A stretch of 64,000 nt of DNA from Gordius sp. MW1. Its lineage: Eukaryota; Nematomorpha; Gordioida; Gordea; Gordiidae. A program made the position numbers and the translations under genes. Numbering within the stretch: position 1 is the first letter of the stretch; each line of letters begins with the position of its first letter. Location of the stretch: NCBI GenBank assembly GCA_964036665.1, contig OZ038529.1, positions 7,238,501 to 7,302,500 of the forward strand, given 5' to 3'. The notes below the pieces were generated by a model, which searched no databases, had not been told where the DNA came from, and worked only from the letters and a program-made list of their open reading frames with translations. Below, piece by piece: positions 54,665-64,000 of the stretch.

Positions 54665-57480
54665 CCCGACAGGTACCACTAACGGTTCGGCCGAACCAAT
54701 TTCAATGAAATTTTTTTTGGGGCATCTCGATATGCTCTTATTAGATAAACAAAAAAAAAAATTCGGAAAAATAGCTTACTTTTGGAAATAAAGGGGTGTC
54801 ACCTAAAAGTTACACCGGTAGACACAAATATAGGGAAATTTAACCGGATAGCTACCACTAAGGGTTCGGCTGAACCAATTTTTATGAAATTTTTTTTCGG
54901 GGCACCTCGATATGTTCTTATTAGATAAACAAAAAAATTTTCTGGAAAAATAACTTACTTCCGGAAATAAAGGTGTGTTAACGAGAGATATATAAGCATA
55001 ATTGTAAATTTTATTATATAACGAAATATGCGCAAAACATTTAGTTATTATGAAACGATAACCAACAATGCATGTGAAGTCCAACATTGCAATAAGAACA
55101 TAATATTCTAGTCGCTTTTTTACAAACAACGCAGCGCCGTTGAGTACAATGCTGTCGTTGATGATTGTCTACGACGTTTCTAATTTTTGTCAATCTAGGA
55201 TTCAACGTTCTTTTTGGAAGTTGGCCTTATTTTTTAAAATAATTTTGGACGATTTCCCGTTTGAAGTTACAAAGTGTCATGTTTCCTTTGTTCATGCAAT
55301 ACAGTTGCCAAGCATTTTGACACGCTGTATCTAATCCAAACGCAAATAATGGAATAGTCGCATCGACGTTCTGATCCAAGCGATCAACGCCGCCCATGAA
55401 TTTATTATACATTTTCACCATAAATGGGCATTGAACTGATATCTTTTTCCTTGATTTTTGAACTGTTGCAATTCTTGCTATATTAGTTATGGGCGTGACA
55501 CCATGACAATTAGAAAGCATTGTCACTATGTTATTATCGTTCCAACGTAGTGCCATGATGTTAGGTGTATTCTTCTTTGAAATAAACCCTCTTTCCTTTT
55601 TTTTCATGGTCTTTATATCAATCAAGGGACATTTGATACGATTTACTCGTACTGTCCCAGTAGCTCCAATATTCATATGTGAAAGACATTTCAATAACTT
55701 GGAGCTGGTAAAATAATTATCGAAATATATATTATACGGGGCGAAATCGGGAGGGAGTTTTTCTACAAGGTCTAATATTACAGCTCCTCCTAATCCAAAA
55801 TCCTTTTGCTTGGTCATCAAATATGAGGCTCCTTGGTAAGGCTGCATATTAATTAGGTAGCCGGTTTTAGTGGCCGCACACCACATTTTAAAGCCAAATC
55901 TAAAAGGCTTCCCTTTTATAAATTGCTTTGCAATGTGGTGTCCATAATAAGGGACCATAGATTCATCCATAGCAATGTGGGAGGAATTGCAATATTTAAA
56001 ATTGGTTTTAAACCTATCATTCGAAATATCTAGAAAACCGCGTATCTTGGAAAATTTGTCTGATGGGAACAATTTCGAGTTATCTGACAGATGGAGATAT
56101 TTAGTTATCTCTTGAAACCGATTTCTGCGCATACCATTGGATACCATTTTGTTAAATGAATCGGCCTGAAGTTCCCAAAACATTTTGATATTTTTTGGGG
56201 ACAAGTAACCAGTTAAAAAAAGGATTGAAATGTAGATTTTGAATTCGCTAATCGTTAAATTTAGATCATGGTTGTGTTGTCTTGCATATAAATTACTCAT
56301 ATTTACAACAAGTGTAATAACATCATTTGAGATAAACTGTTCTAAATAGTCTTCAGGATGCTCTAAAACGATGGGGTTGAATATACGATTTTCATCAGAG
56401 TCCCCACAACCCCGTGGCCTAAATATGACGTCATTATCGGTCCATTTACCGTCTATATCTTGAAAGTTATCGAGCTCATTTGACCTAACCACCTCAATAC
56501 AAGAATTAAGCATAGATCGTGGCAAATGTTGCAGATCAAAGTCCATTTCATCCCCACTTTCCATATCCGTGTCCCCTTCGTCTTGAGGCGGAAAAATCAG
56601 TACTTCGTCAATATTTTCATTCGGTGTGTCCAATTCCTCTATAATGTCTATCAAAGTTCTAACGCAAAATAATAAAACTAATAATAGTACATAATATTTA
56701 AAAAGGGGACTTATGTCTCAAATTCTATTATAAATCACTTTTAACTTTTTAAAACGACAGATAGAATCCGAATGAATAACAAAAATCGCATGAAATTTAT
56801 CAATTGAGTTCGACCTCCTTATTCTCATACTTATTTGTGGTGATAGGATGTGTAAATATATATATAAATATTGTTTTTTGCATATTTCCTACTAAAAAAT
56901 TAGCAAAAATTTGAAAATGAAAATTTACCTAGACTAATTTTTATTTCCTATAGGTGTAAAATTTGCGATATTCTTGACTTTCCTAGCCCCACCCCTTATA
57001 AACCATTAAGGTTTACGAGAAAAAGACAAAAATATATATAAAAGATCCATACTTTTAAAATGAAAACACTTAAAAAGATATGCTCGGCAAACTAGCTCTG
57101 CCCAGTGTAACCTTTAGGTTATGTTCAACTTTAAGGCAAAATTTAAAGGCTTTAAAGTACTCAAATAAATTCAAAATTACTATCAAAATGTTGGAAAAAT
57201 TATAGAGATTATAAATATGCAAATTAAATTGCAAAAACTTACAGTTGAGTATCCATAAATATTGAATTTAAGAAGGGAGGTAGAAAATGCAGATTTTGCG
57301 ATTTTTGAATGAAAATAATTCACGAATGAAGGAAGAAGGAGTTATGAAATTATATCAGCTGATTTATCGCATTTCGTTCTTTCAAATTTAATTTAAAAAA
57401 TGTTTTTATCTTCTGTAGTTTTTAAGAAATGTGGTTTTAAAGTTGCGTCACCTAAAAGTTACACTGGTACCTGTCGGGTT
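54665..57480 (-). mobile_element. piggyBac-family element 2 (2.8 kb)
   Basis: TTAA copies at 54661-54664 and 57481-57484. The left end reads CCCGACAGGTACC and the right end GGTACCTGTCGGG plus two extra T before TTAA. The uninterrupted target is seen in copies a and c of block C (GATTTAATATG). The left end carries a partial tandem duplication (54665-54838 and 54841-54975). It encodes one transposase on the minus strand. Confidence 0.93.
55041..56654 (-). pseudogene. piggyBac transposase 2, one in-frame stop before the Cys-rich tail
   Basis: Acidic N-terminal region, then the DDD core: AMDESMVPYYGHH (Asp about residue 230 of the visible frame), YFDNYFTSSKLL (about 312) and MGGVDRLDQN (about 424 and 427). 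The 475-codon frame stops at TAA 55227-55229. The same frame continues to 55041 with CVVCKKATRILCSYCNVGLH, the C-terminal Cys/His-rich domain that binds transposon ends in this family. The stop therefore removes only that domain. The frame has no ATG at its start (TTG at 56654) but is preceded by an acceptor-like GCGTTAG, so a short upstream exon is likely, as in transposase 1. Confidence 0.9.
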
Positions 57481-59032
57481 TTAATATGAAAGAAAATTTT
57501 TATGCAGCAATAAAACATTTAAGCTTCATATATTATACGTATAGTTGTAAAGTTGCCGTTTTGCTCTGACTTGGACGTAAACACATATCTAGCATATGTG
57601 CTCGGACGCATAAGCTTTGTCATCAAGAAGGGTAAAATGCTTGAGGAGTTAAGTTGTAACAGCAAATACAAGCTCAAGCAGTAAAAATGTTAGCTTGTTT
57701 GCAACTTTAAATAAAAGTAGTTTTGTAGGAGCAATTGCTGATAGCAAGTTGCTTGTCCATTTTGCTCAACGAATGTGTTAATTAATTATGTGACATATCG
57801 CAATTAATCTGCTCAGCAAATGTGTTAATTACTTATGTCTTATGCGAAATTTCCCACCTTTTATAAAACCTTGCATTGTGACCTGAACTAAAAATATTAT
57901 TAAATATAAATTTAGAAACATTAAGTCATATTAAAAATGTCAAAATAATTATTTATACAATAAAACATAATTTCGCCATTTATAAAAAATAAATCTTAAA
58001 AATCATTTTAGATATATATAATGAAAATCCAGAAAAAATGAGTTCGAGCCTTTAATATAATTAAAACATTTACACCTTTTCTTAAAAACGATAAAATATA
58101 AAGTTAAACCATATTAAAATTGTCAAAAAAGTTATTACCATCTGGGTGAGACAGAAAATTCAAAAATTTATAATTAAATAAATTTTACATGTATAAAAAA
58201 TAAATTTTAATTTCAAAATATATTTTAGCCATATATAAATAAAATTGCAAAAAAAATTAGCCTTAAAAAATATAAATCCATAACAAATAGCCATTGGCAT
58301 AGGGAGGGGTTGTTTTCCGATTAGAACCCCTCCCATGATTTTTAATTTATATAATTTTTACACTGTATATTTATAAAAAAATATTTGTTGGAATTTTATT
58401 TTGTATTTTATTATTTTTACGCCAATATCACTTTAAACTTTTAGGAAACAAAACATTTAGAACTCAAAAAAATCGTTACAAAAAATTTGATCTTACAAAT
58501 TTTATACCCCCCCCCCCTTTGAGGAAATCCTACTTACGCCTATGCAAATAGCCATGTTATTGTTGAACAACAGAATGTATTAAAACAAAACAACTCATTA
58601 TAATGTGATATGAGATGCTATGAGCAGTGCTTGCTCATAGCATTTGCTCATATTAAACTGTTAGTTAACTTATAATGCTGCTCCGGCACACAGCTCTATA
58701 CATGAGTTACTTTTTGCTACTATCTTTTCGCCTCTCGAGCATTTTCATCTGATACTGTATCCTACTCATGAGTAGAGTAGGATACACAGTGCTTGTGAGG
58801 GGACAGAGCTTACAGTGAGCAATGCTCACTGGAGCAAATTACCATCACTAATTATACGTCATATGACGTCTTTATTAAGTGCCAAAACGTATAAAACAAC
58901 GTATAAAACAAAAAAACTTGACCCCTAAAAAACTACTGGACCGATTTGGCTCGAACAAATCTTAAAACATGCTCCTGAGTATGGGGAATAAACTGTAAAA
59001 TTTTGAGCCAAATAGGTCTGGTAGTTTTCCAA

Positions 59033-59595
59033 ATTTGGTGGTGGCATGTAAACAAACAAACAAACACACATACACACAAACACAAACATAGTTTCATTTT
59101 TATTAATTGACATTAGCATTTTTCCATTTTTTTAACAATCAACTTGTAAATAGAATATACTAGCTGATTCTCATCACTAATTCAAACTACATAAATTACT
59201 CCTGTTTTTAATTTGACTATTAAAAGGTAAATTATTTCAATAAAGTTATATTTTAAATTTCTTAAGGTTAACCGTGAAGTTTAGCTAATCCTCATCGTTA
59301 ATTTAAATTACGATTAATACATATTCAAAAGCAAGTAATTTAAATTTTATAAATGTTTCTTGCAAATTAAATTAATATGATATGATAATTTGTTTATAAA
59401 ATTTATTTTTATAGTGGGAAGCTGTCTCTGCATTCCGAAGAAAAAACACGAAAAGAAGAAAATTGATTTTAAGATTTATTCTTTAAATATAACCACAATT
59501 ACCACGCCATCTAATGTTGAGATATATCCTGAAATGGTCCGGCAGGTGGCTCTCCGTGGGGAGATAAACATATCTACAGAACACATGTAATTATG
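59033..59595. other. Repeat edge and intergenic sequence
   Basis: The GATTTGGCTC hairpin repeat continues to an AAACAAACAC/ACACATAC microsatellite (59050-59095). A 66-codon ORF at 59390-59590 has no recognisable domain. Confidence 0.4.
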
Positions 59596-59745
59596 AATAG
59601 ATGTATGTGAGTATGGATCATACGTACCTATGGATGGATGGATCATACGTATGTATAGATGTATGGTTCATACATATGTATGGATGGATGGATCATACGT
59701 ATATATAGATGTATGGTTCATACATATGTATCGATGGATGGTCCT
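59596..59745 (+). repeat. GGATGGATCATACGTATGTA-type minisatellite
   Basis: About 2.5 units of roughly 55 bp combining (ATGG)n with CATACGTAT/CATACATATG palindromes. Confidence 0.75.
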
Positions 59746-59969
59746 TAATTGCATTTCATAAATTTATTTAATGTTAAAATGCTTTTATTCTTTAAAATTG
59801 ATACACGATACAATAAAGGAGCTTAAAATAATATTATAAATAAAAAAAATTATTCATCACATTCGTCAATAGCCAACACGGGCCATGTGTCAGATAAACA
59901 TTTGTAATTATATTTAGATATCAAAATGCCGATTTTTTGGCGTAAAATAAAGCTGGGTGAGTATTTAGC

Positions 59970-60226
59970 TTAGGGAGATCTGTTTCCTATCGATTTAAAA
60001 AGTGCTAATGCTTTTTTGCCAAGAGTAGCCGAACCGGAAGCTACTATTGAAATAAAAATCTTAGAATGAGCATTGGCTCGGTATTTGAGTGTTTTACGAT
60101 CTTCGGCACAAGAAAGTGGGTTATAATTATTATTAGTTGGCGCAAAGATATCGATGCAGGTAAAGTCCCATGCTAGGAATTTGCCATCCTCCCAGGGGAT
60201 CAAAGAAGCTCCGTCGGGACTAACCC
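59970..60226 (-). pseudogene. C-terminal domain of a LINE polyprotein (fragment)
   Basis: Minus strand: VSPDGASLIPWEDGKFLAWD and FTCIDIFAPTN, ending SATLGKKALALFKSIGNRS. This pattern (P-D-G..P-W..G-x-x-L-x-W-D-x-T..A, then G..A..F-x-x-x-G-R-R-like) is the conserved domain found after the RT in a LINE lineage common in invertebrates. It is cut precisely at the junction with block B copy 2 at 60225. Assignment is from remembered family pattern. Confidence 0.55.
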
Positions 60227-61549
60227 TGCCGAGAGATTGTTTTCAGCAGCATCCAACATAGTCACAAAAAACAGTTTTGTCCTCGTGTGTTAATTATATT
60301 ATTTGTTTGAGAGATTAATGGTATTAACAAGAACATAATATTAATTAAATTTTAAAGAAAATAAAATTAAAATAAAAATTCCTTTTAGTTTTAAATAAAA
60401 GCTAAATTCTAAAACTACCCGCCCGATTCGCTCGAAACTTTACCCGTAGGTGCCCAGGGCGGCCAGGGGTAAAATAACCTTTTCCGATTCCTAAAATACT
60501 TTTTCATTTTAAAAATATCGGACATATCCCGGCCAGTTTCATAAAAATTTCGACTTATTTGGCCAATGGTCATTTTTTTCATTGGTCAGTAGCCAGCGGA
60601 CGGTCATAAATTCATATTATCAATGATATTAACAAGAACAAAATATTAATTTAATTTAAAAAAATATATAAAAATTTTTGTCCTCTCCCGAGCTTGAATC
60701 CTGAGTTTACAATGTTTGTTAATTTCATTAATTATGTGATTTATGACCAAACAGAATAAAGGGGGGCCTAGGGAGTCGCCTTGTTGGATCCTTTCTGCGG
60801 ATTTAAGGAAGAATTTTTCAAATTTCAAAATTGAAGGGCACCCGTAACTTAAAATGATGTTGTTAGTGTATTGGGGAAATAGCTTGATAAAATCGTTAAT
60901 AAAAGCTGTGCGGCGAACGCTGTTGAAAACATTTTTAAAATCCAGTTTTAGAAAGGAGTCACCCAGAGGGAGGTGTTCCAGGGCTAAGCGTGCGGCGTGG
61001 GTAGCTATCTCGCACCCTCCTTTGACCAACAACTCAACCTCTAAATAAAATTAACAAAAAAATTGCATTTAAAAGGCTGCAAAATATAAAAGAATATCTC
61101 TGTGAAAGATCCATGCTGGTTTCTTGCTTATCAAAAAATTAGCGGACCGAGCTCAGGCAATTGGTTTTTTCGTATTGGGGGACCAATTAAGCCTAAAAAA
61201 CTAAGGCATATTTCAAATTCAAACAATGGCTCCGGCTTGGGTTTACAGAGAATTTGTAAGGAGCTCTTTGCAAATTGCGCTCATGGAAGAAAGACCACAG
61301 GTGCAATTGGGTCACGATTTAAACAAATTAATTGTTAATGCTTTTTTATGTACAAACTTATTATTGTAGATAATATTGATGTTTTTTTATCAAAAACTCA
61401 TTGTAGATATTGAATGTATATAATTTAAATTATTTTTGTTTAATCGAAACTTTTTGATACAAAATCTACGCCCCCCCCCCTTGAGGCAATCCTGCCTAGG
61501 ACACTGGCCTTTGGATACTTGTGTTTTGTAAAAGTAACACGACAAACAT
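60225..61549 (+). repeat. Duplicated block B, copy 2
   Basis: Begins CCTGCCGAGAGATTG with the hAT transposase tail only and runs in parallel with 49554-50881 with few substitutions. It then passes directly into block C copy c, so the duplicated unit was B plus C together. Confidence 0.92.
60646..61032 (-). pseudogene. LINE reverse transcriptase fragment in block B, copy 2
   Basis: Same 128-codon frame as 49975-50361 with a few residue changes (KNVFNSVRR against KNVLNTVRR, FFLKSAERIQQGD against FFLESVERIQQGD). Both copies remain open, as expected for a recent duplication. Confidence 0.8.
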
Positions 61550-64000
61550 TGCAATACGTCCAACTTGATCAAGATGTGAAATTGACTAAAACGGGCGAAC
61601 CTTTCATGTCCAAATAGGTTTTAACGTTGTGTTCTACGGGCAAAGTTATATATAAATTATCTTGAATCCATAAAATCTTCCTTTTGCATATATTTGTCAA
61701 AATATATTTCATACATATGTGGCTTTTTTATATTTTTAAGCCATTCGCGTTCTATATTGTGAAAGGTGCTATGATAGAAATTAACTTTAGATTTTATTTT
61801 GCACTAGATGAACCGGCAAACGTTGTTTTGCCATTTACCCGGGTGTATTAGCAGAATATATATCATTTTATAGATAAATTTCAATAGATAAGAATATATC
61901 AAATATAATTGGTAAGTGTTTATTATGCAAAAAATTTTAAACAAATAGTTAAAGAGGGTCCAAGGCCCAGGCCCACTTAATTTATTTAGCCACGCAGGAG
62001 GGGACACGACCGTCCTATAATAATAATTGACGTAAAAAATAAGCAAAAAAATGACTTTGATTTAACATGAGCGTACGCAGGTTTTGAATTAGGGGGGGGG
62101 CAGAATTAAAATAAGATTTTTTCTGACACCAAAAAAATAATTTAAAAATTTTTCAGCGAGCAAAAAAAAGGTCTCGACATCCAAAAATTGTCCCTACCAA
62201 AAATTTTCCTGAGAGCAAAAAAAAAGGTCCTCGACTATCCAAAATTTGGGCAGTGGCTAATTAGGGAGGGGCAGTGTCTAATTAGGAAAGGGCAGTGACT
62301 AATTGGGGAGGGGGGAAAACATAATTTTTTTTTTAATATTTAAGGGTTTTTGTATTGAAAATTTTTTTTATTACTTAAATAAGTTTATCCAATAATATAA
62401 TTTACACGGAAAAGCTTCTTTTATGATATGGAATAAAAAGCATATAAGTAATTAATTGGGGAAGAGCATATTAATACTTATTAATTGCTATGCAATTTAT
62501 TTATGATAAAGTTTAGCATAAGCCTTAAAGAAATGTCACTGAGTTTTAAATGTAATTTAAGTTTCTTCTACAAAATAAACGCATAACCATGACATAAAAT
62601 ACTTTGTAGAATCTAATGTTTATATTCCTCTGTTTCATTCATATTGTAACGGGTCTAGCCTGATTTAATATGAAAGAAAATTTTTATGCAGCAATAAAAC
62701 ATTTAAGCTTCATATATTATACGTATAGTTGTAAAGTTGCCGTTTTGCTCTGACTTGGACGTAAACACATATCTAGCATATGTGCTCGGACGCATAAGCT
62801 TTGTCATCAAGAAGGGTAAAATGCTTGAGGAGTTAAGTTGTAACAGCAAATACAAGCTCAAGCAGTAAAAATGTTAGCTTGTTTGCAACTTTAAATAAAA
62901 GTAGTTTTGTAGGAGCAATTGCTGATAGCAAGTTGCTTGTCCATTTTGCTCAACGAATGTGTTAATTAATTATGTGACATATCGCAATTAATCTGCTCAG
63001 CAAATGTGTTAATTACTTATGTCTTATGCGAAATTTCCCACCTTTTATAAAACCTTGCATTGTGACCTGAACTAAAAATATTATTAAATATAAATTTAGA
63101 AACATTAAGTCATATTAAAAATGTCAAAATAATTATTTATACAATAAAACATAATTTCGCCATTTATAAAAAATAAATCTTAAAAATCATTTTAGATATA
63201 TATAATGAAAATCCAGAAAAAATGAGTTCGAGCCTTTAATATAATTAAAACATTTACACCTTTTCTTAAAAACGATAAAATATAAAGTTAAACCATATTA
63301 AAATTGTCAAAAAAGTTATTACCATCTGGGTGAGACAGAAAATTCAAAAATTTATAATTAAATAAATTTTACATGTATAAAAAATAAATTTTAATTTCAA
63401 AATATATTTTAGCCATATATAAATAAAATTGCAAAAAAAATTAGCCTTAAAAAATATAAATCCATAACAAATAGCCATTGGCATAGGGAGGGGTTGTTTT
63501 CCGATTAGAACCCCTCCCATGATTTTTAATTTATATAATTTTTACACTGTATATTTATAAAAAAATATTTGTTGGAATTTTATTTTGTATTTTATTATTT
63601 TTACGCCAATATCACTTTAAACTTTTAGGAAACAAAACATTTAGAACTCAAAAAAATCGTTACAAAAAATTTGATCTTACAAATTTTATACCCCCCCCCC
63701 TTTGAGGAAATCCTACTTACGCCTATGCAAATAGCCATGTTATTGTTGAACAACAGAATGTATTAAAACAAAACAACTCATTATAATGTGATATGAGATG
63801 CTATGAGCAGTGCTTGCTCATAGCATTTGCTCATATTAAACTGTTAGTTAACTTATAATGCTGCTCCGGCACACAGCTCTATACATGAGTTACTTTTTGC
63901 TACTATCTTTTCGCCTCTCGAGCATTTTCATCTGATACTGTATCCTACTCATGAGTAGAGTAGGATACACAGTGCTTGTGAGGGGACAGAGCTTACAGTG
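61550..64000 (+). repeat. Block C, copy c (runs off the window)
   Basis: Matches copies a and b in order, including the core with ends CATGAGCGTACGCAGG (62066) and CCTACTTACGCCTATG (63727). It shares with copy b the shorter CTACTCATGAGTAGAG hairpin loop and TTGCCGTTTTGCTC, so b and c are closer to each other than either is to a. Confidence 0.9.

Larger units (their letters stand above)
53558..59032 (+). repeat. Block C, copy b, interrupted by piggyBac 2
   Basis: Follows copy a directly in tandem. The sequence matches copy a to 54664 and resumes at 57485, the gap being the piggyBac element and one TTAA. A small deletion relative to copy a lies near 54590 (CATAACCATGA missing). Confidence 0.92.

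Noticed and set aside
417-55229. In-frame TAA/TAG codons in the collagen-like exon, CDC123 and both piggyBac genes might mean a reassigned code with stops read as Gln.
   Set aside because: The intact 995-codon RTE ORF has no internal TAA/TAG and ends with TAA, Gln is written CAA/CAG throughout, and the affected genes have other damage. Independent nonsense mutations are simpler.
59390-59590. 66-codon ORF with a hydrophobic start, possible secreted peptide.
   Set aside because: Lysine-rich after the hydrophobic run, no splice or repeat support and no family resemblance; could be chance in AT-rich DNA.

Overview
The window looks like nuclear DNA of an invertebrate animal. It is AT-rich, has spliceosomal exons (GT..AG introns with matching phases), Kunitz-type and CDC123-type coding pieces, and a dense load of eukaryotic transposable elements (Ty3/gypsy, RTE-type LINE, piggyBac, hAT, MULE-like MITEs). 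The species cannot be named from what is visible. There is no sign of bacterial operons, rRNA, tRNA or CRISPR.

Layout. 1-1.0 kb: a Gly/Pro/Gln-rich collagen-like exon with one in-frame TAA. 1.8-7.8 kb: a complete but inactivated Ty3/gypsy element (minus strand) with two LTRs and a 4-bp target duplication. 8.3 kb: a small hAT MITE. 9.0-12.2 kb: a piggyBac element whose transposase gene is split by a 612-bp piggyBac-type MITE lying exactly in a TTAA. 13.9-18.7 kb: a 4.8-kb inverted-repeat (foldback) element with hAT-like ends, whose arms carry about 20 G/C-tract minisatellite units each. 19.5-24.7 kb: a second, 5'-truncated gypsy copy with a GC-rich hAT element nested in it.

24.7-28.6 kb: exons of a Kunitz-domain gene, duplicated and then inverted around hAT fragments to give a palindrome with about 1.5-kb arms. 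29.1-32.2 kb: an RTE-type LINE with one uninterrupted 995-codon ORF and a 17-bp target duplication, nested in a decayed CDC123-like gene (minus strand, two 38-nt introns). 33.9-49.6 kb: relics of a FLYWCH/MULE transposase, several hAT and MULE-type MITEs, LINE reverse-transcriptase scraps and a broken BED/hAT-type transposase.

49.5-64 kb: a recent segmental duplication. A 1.3-kb block (B) occurs twice and a 2.4-2.7-kb block (C) three times. The middle C copy received a 2.8-kb piggyBac element whose transposase has a single in-frame stop before its Cys-rich tail.

How it fits together: host coding material is limited to the first exon, the Kunitz exons and the CDC123 remnant. The first exon and the Kunitz exons have compatible splice phases, so they may be one gene with an intron of about 24 kb filled by transposons (inference). 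Most of the rest is mobile elements inserted into each other, and the target-site duplications let several insertions be ordered in time.
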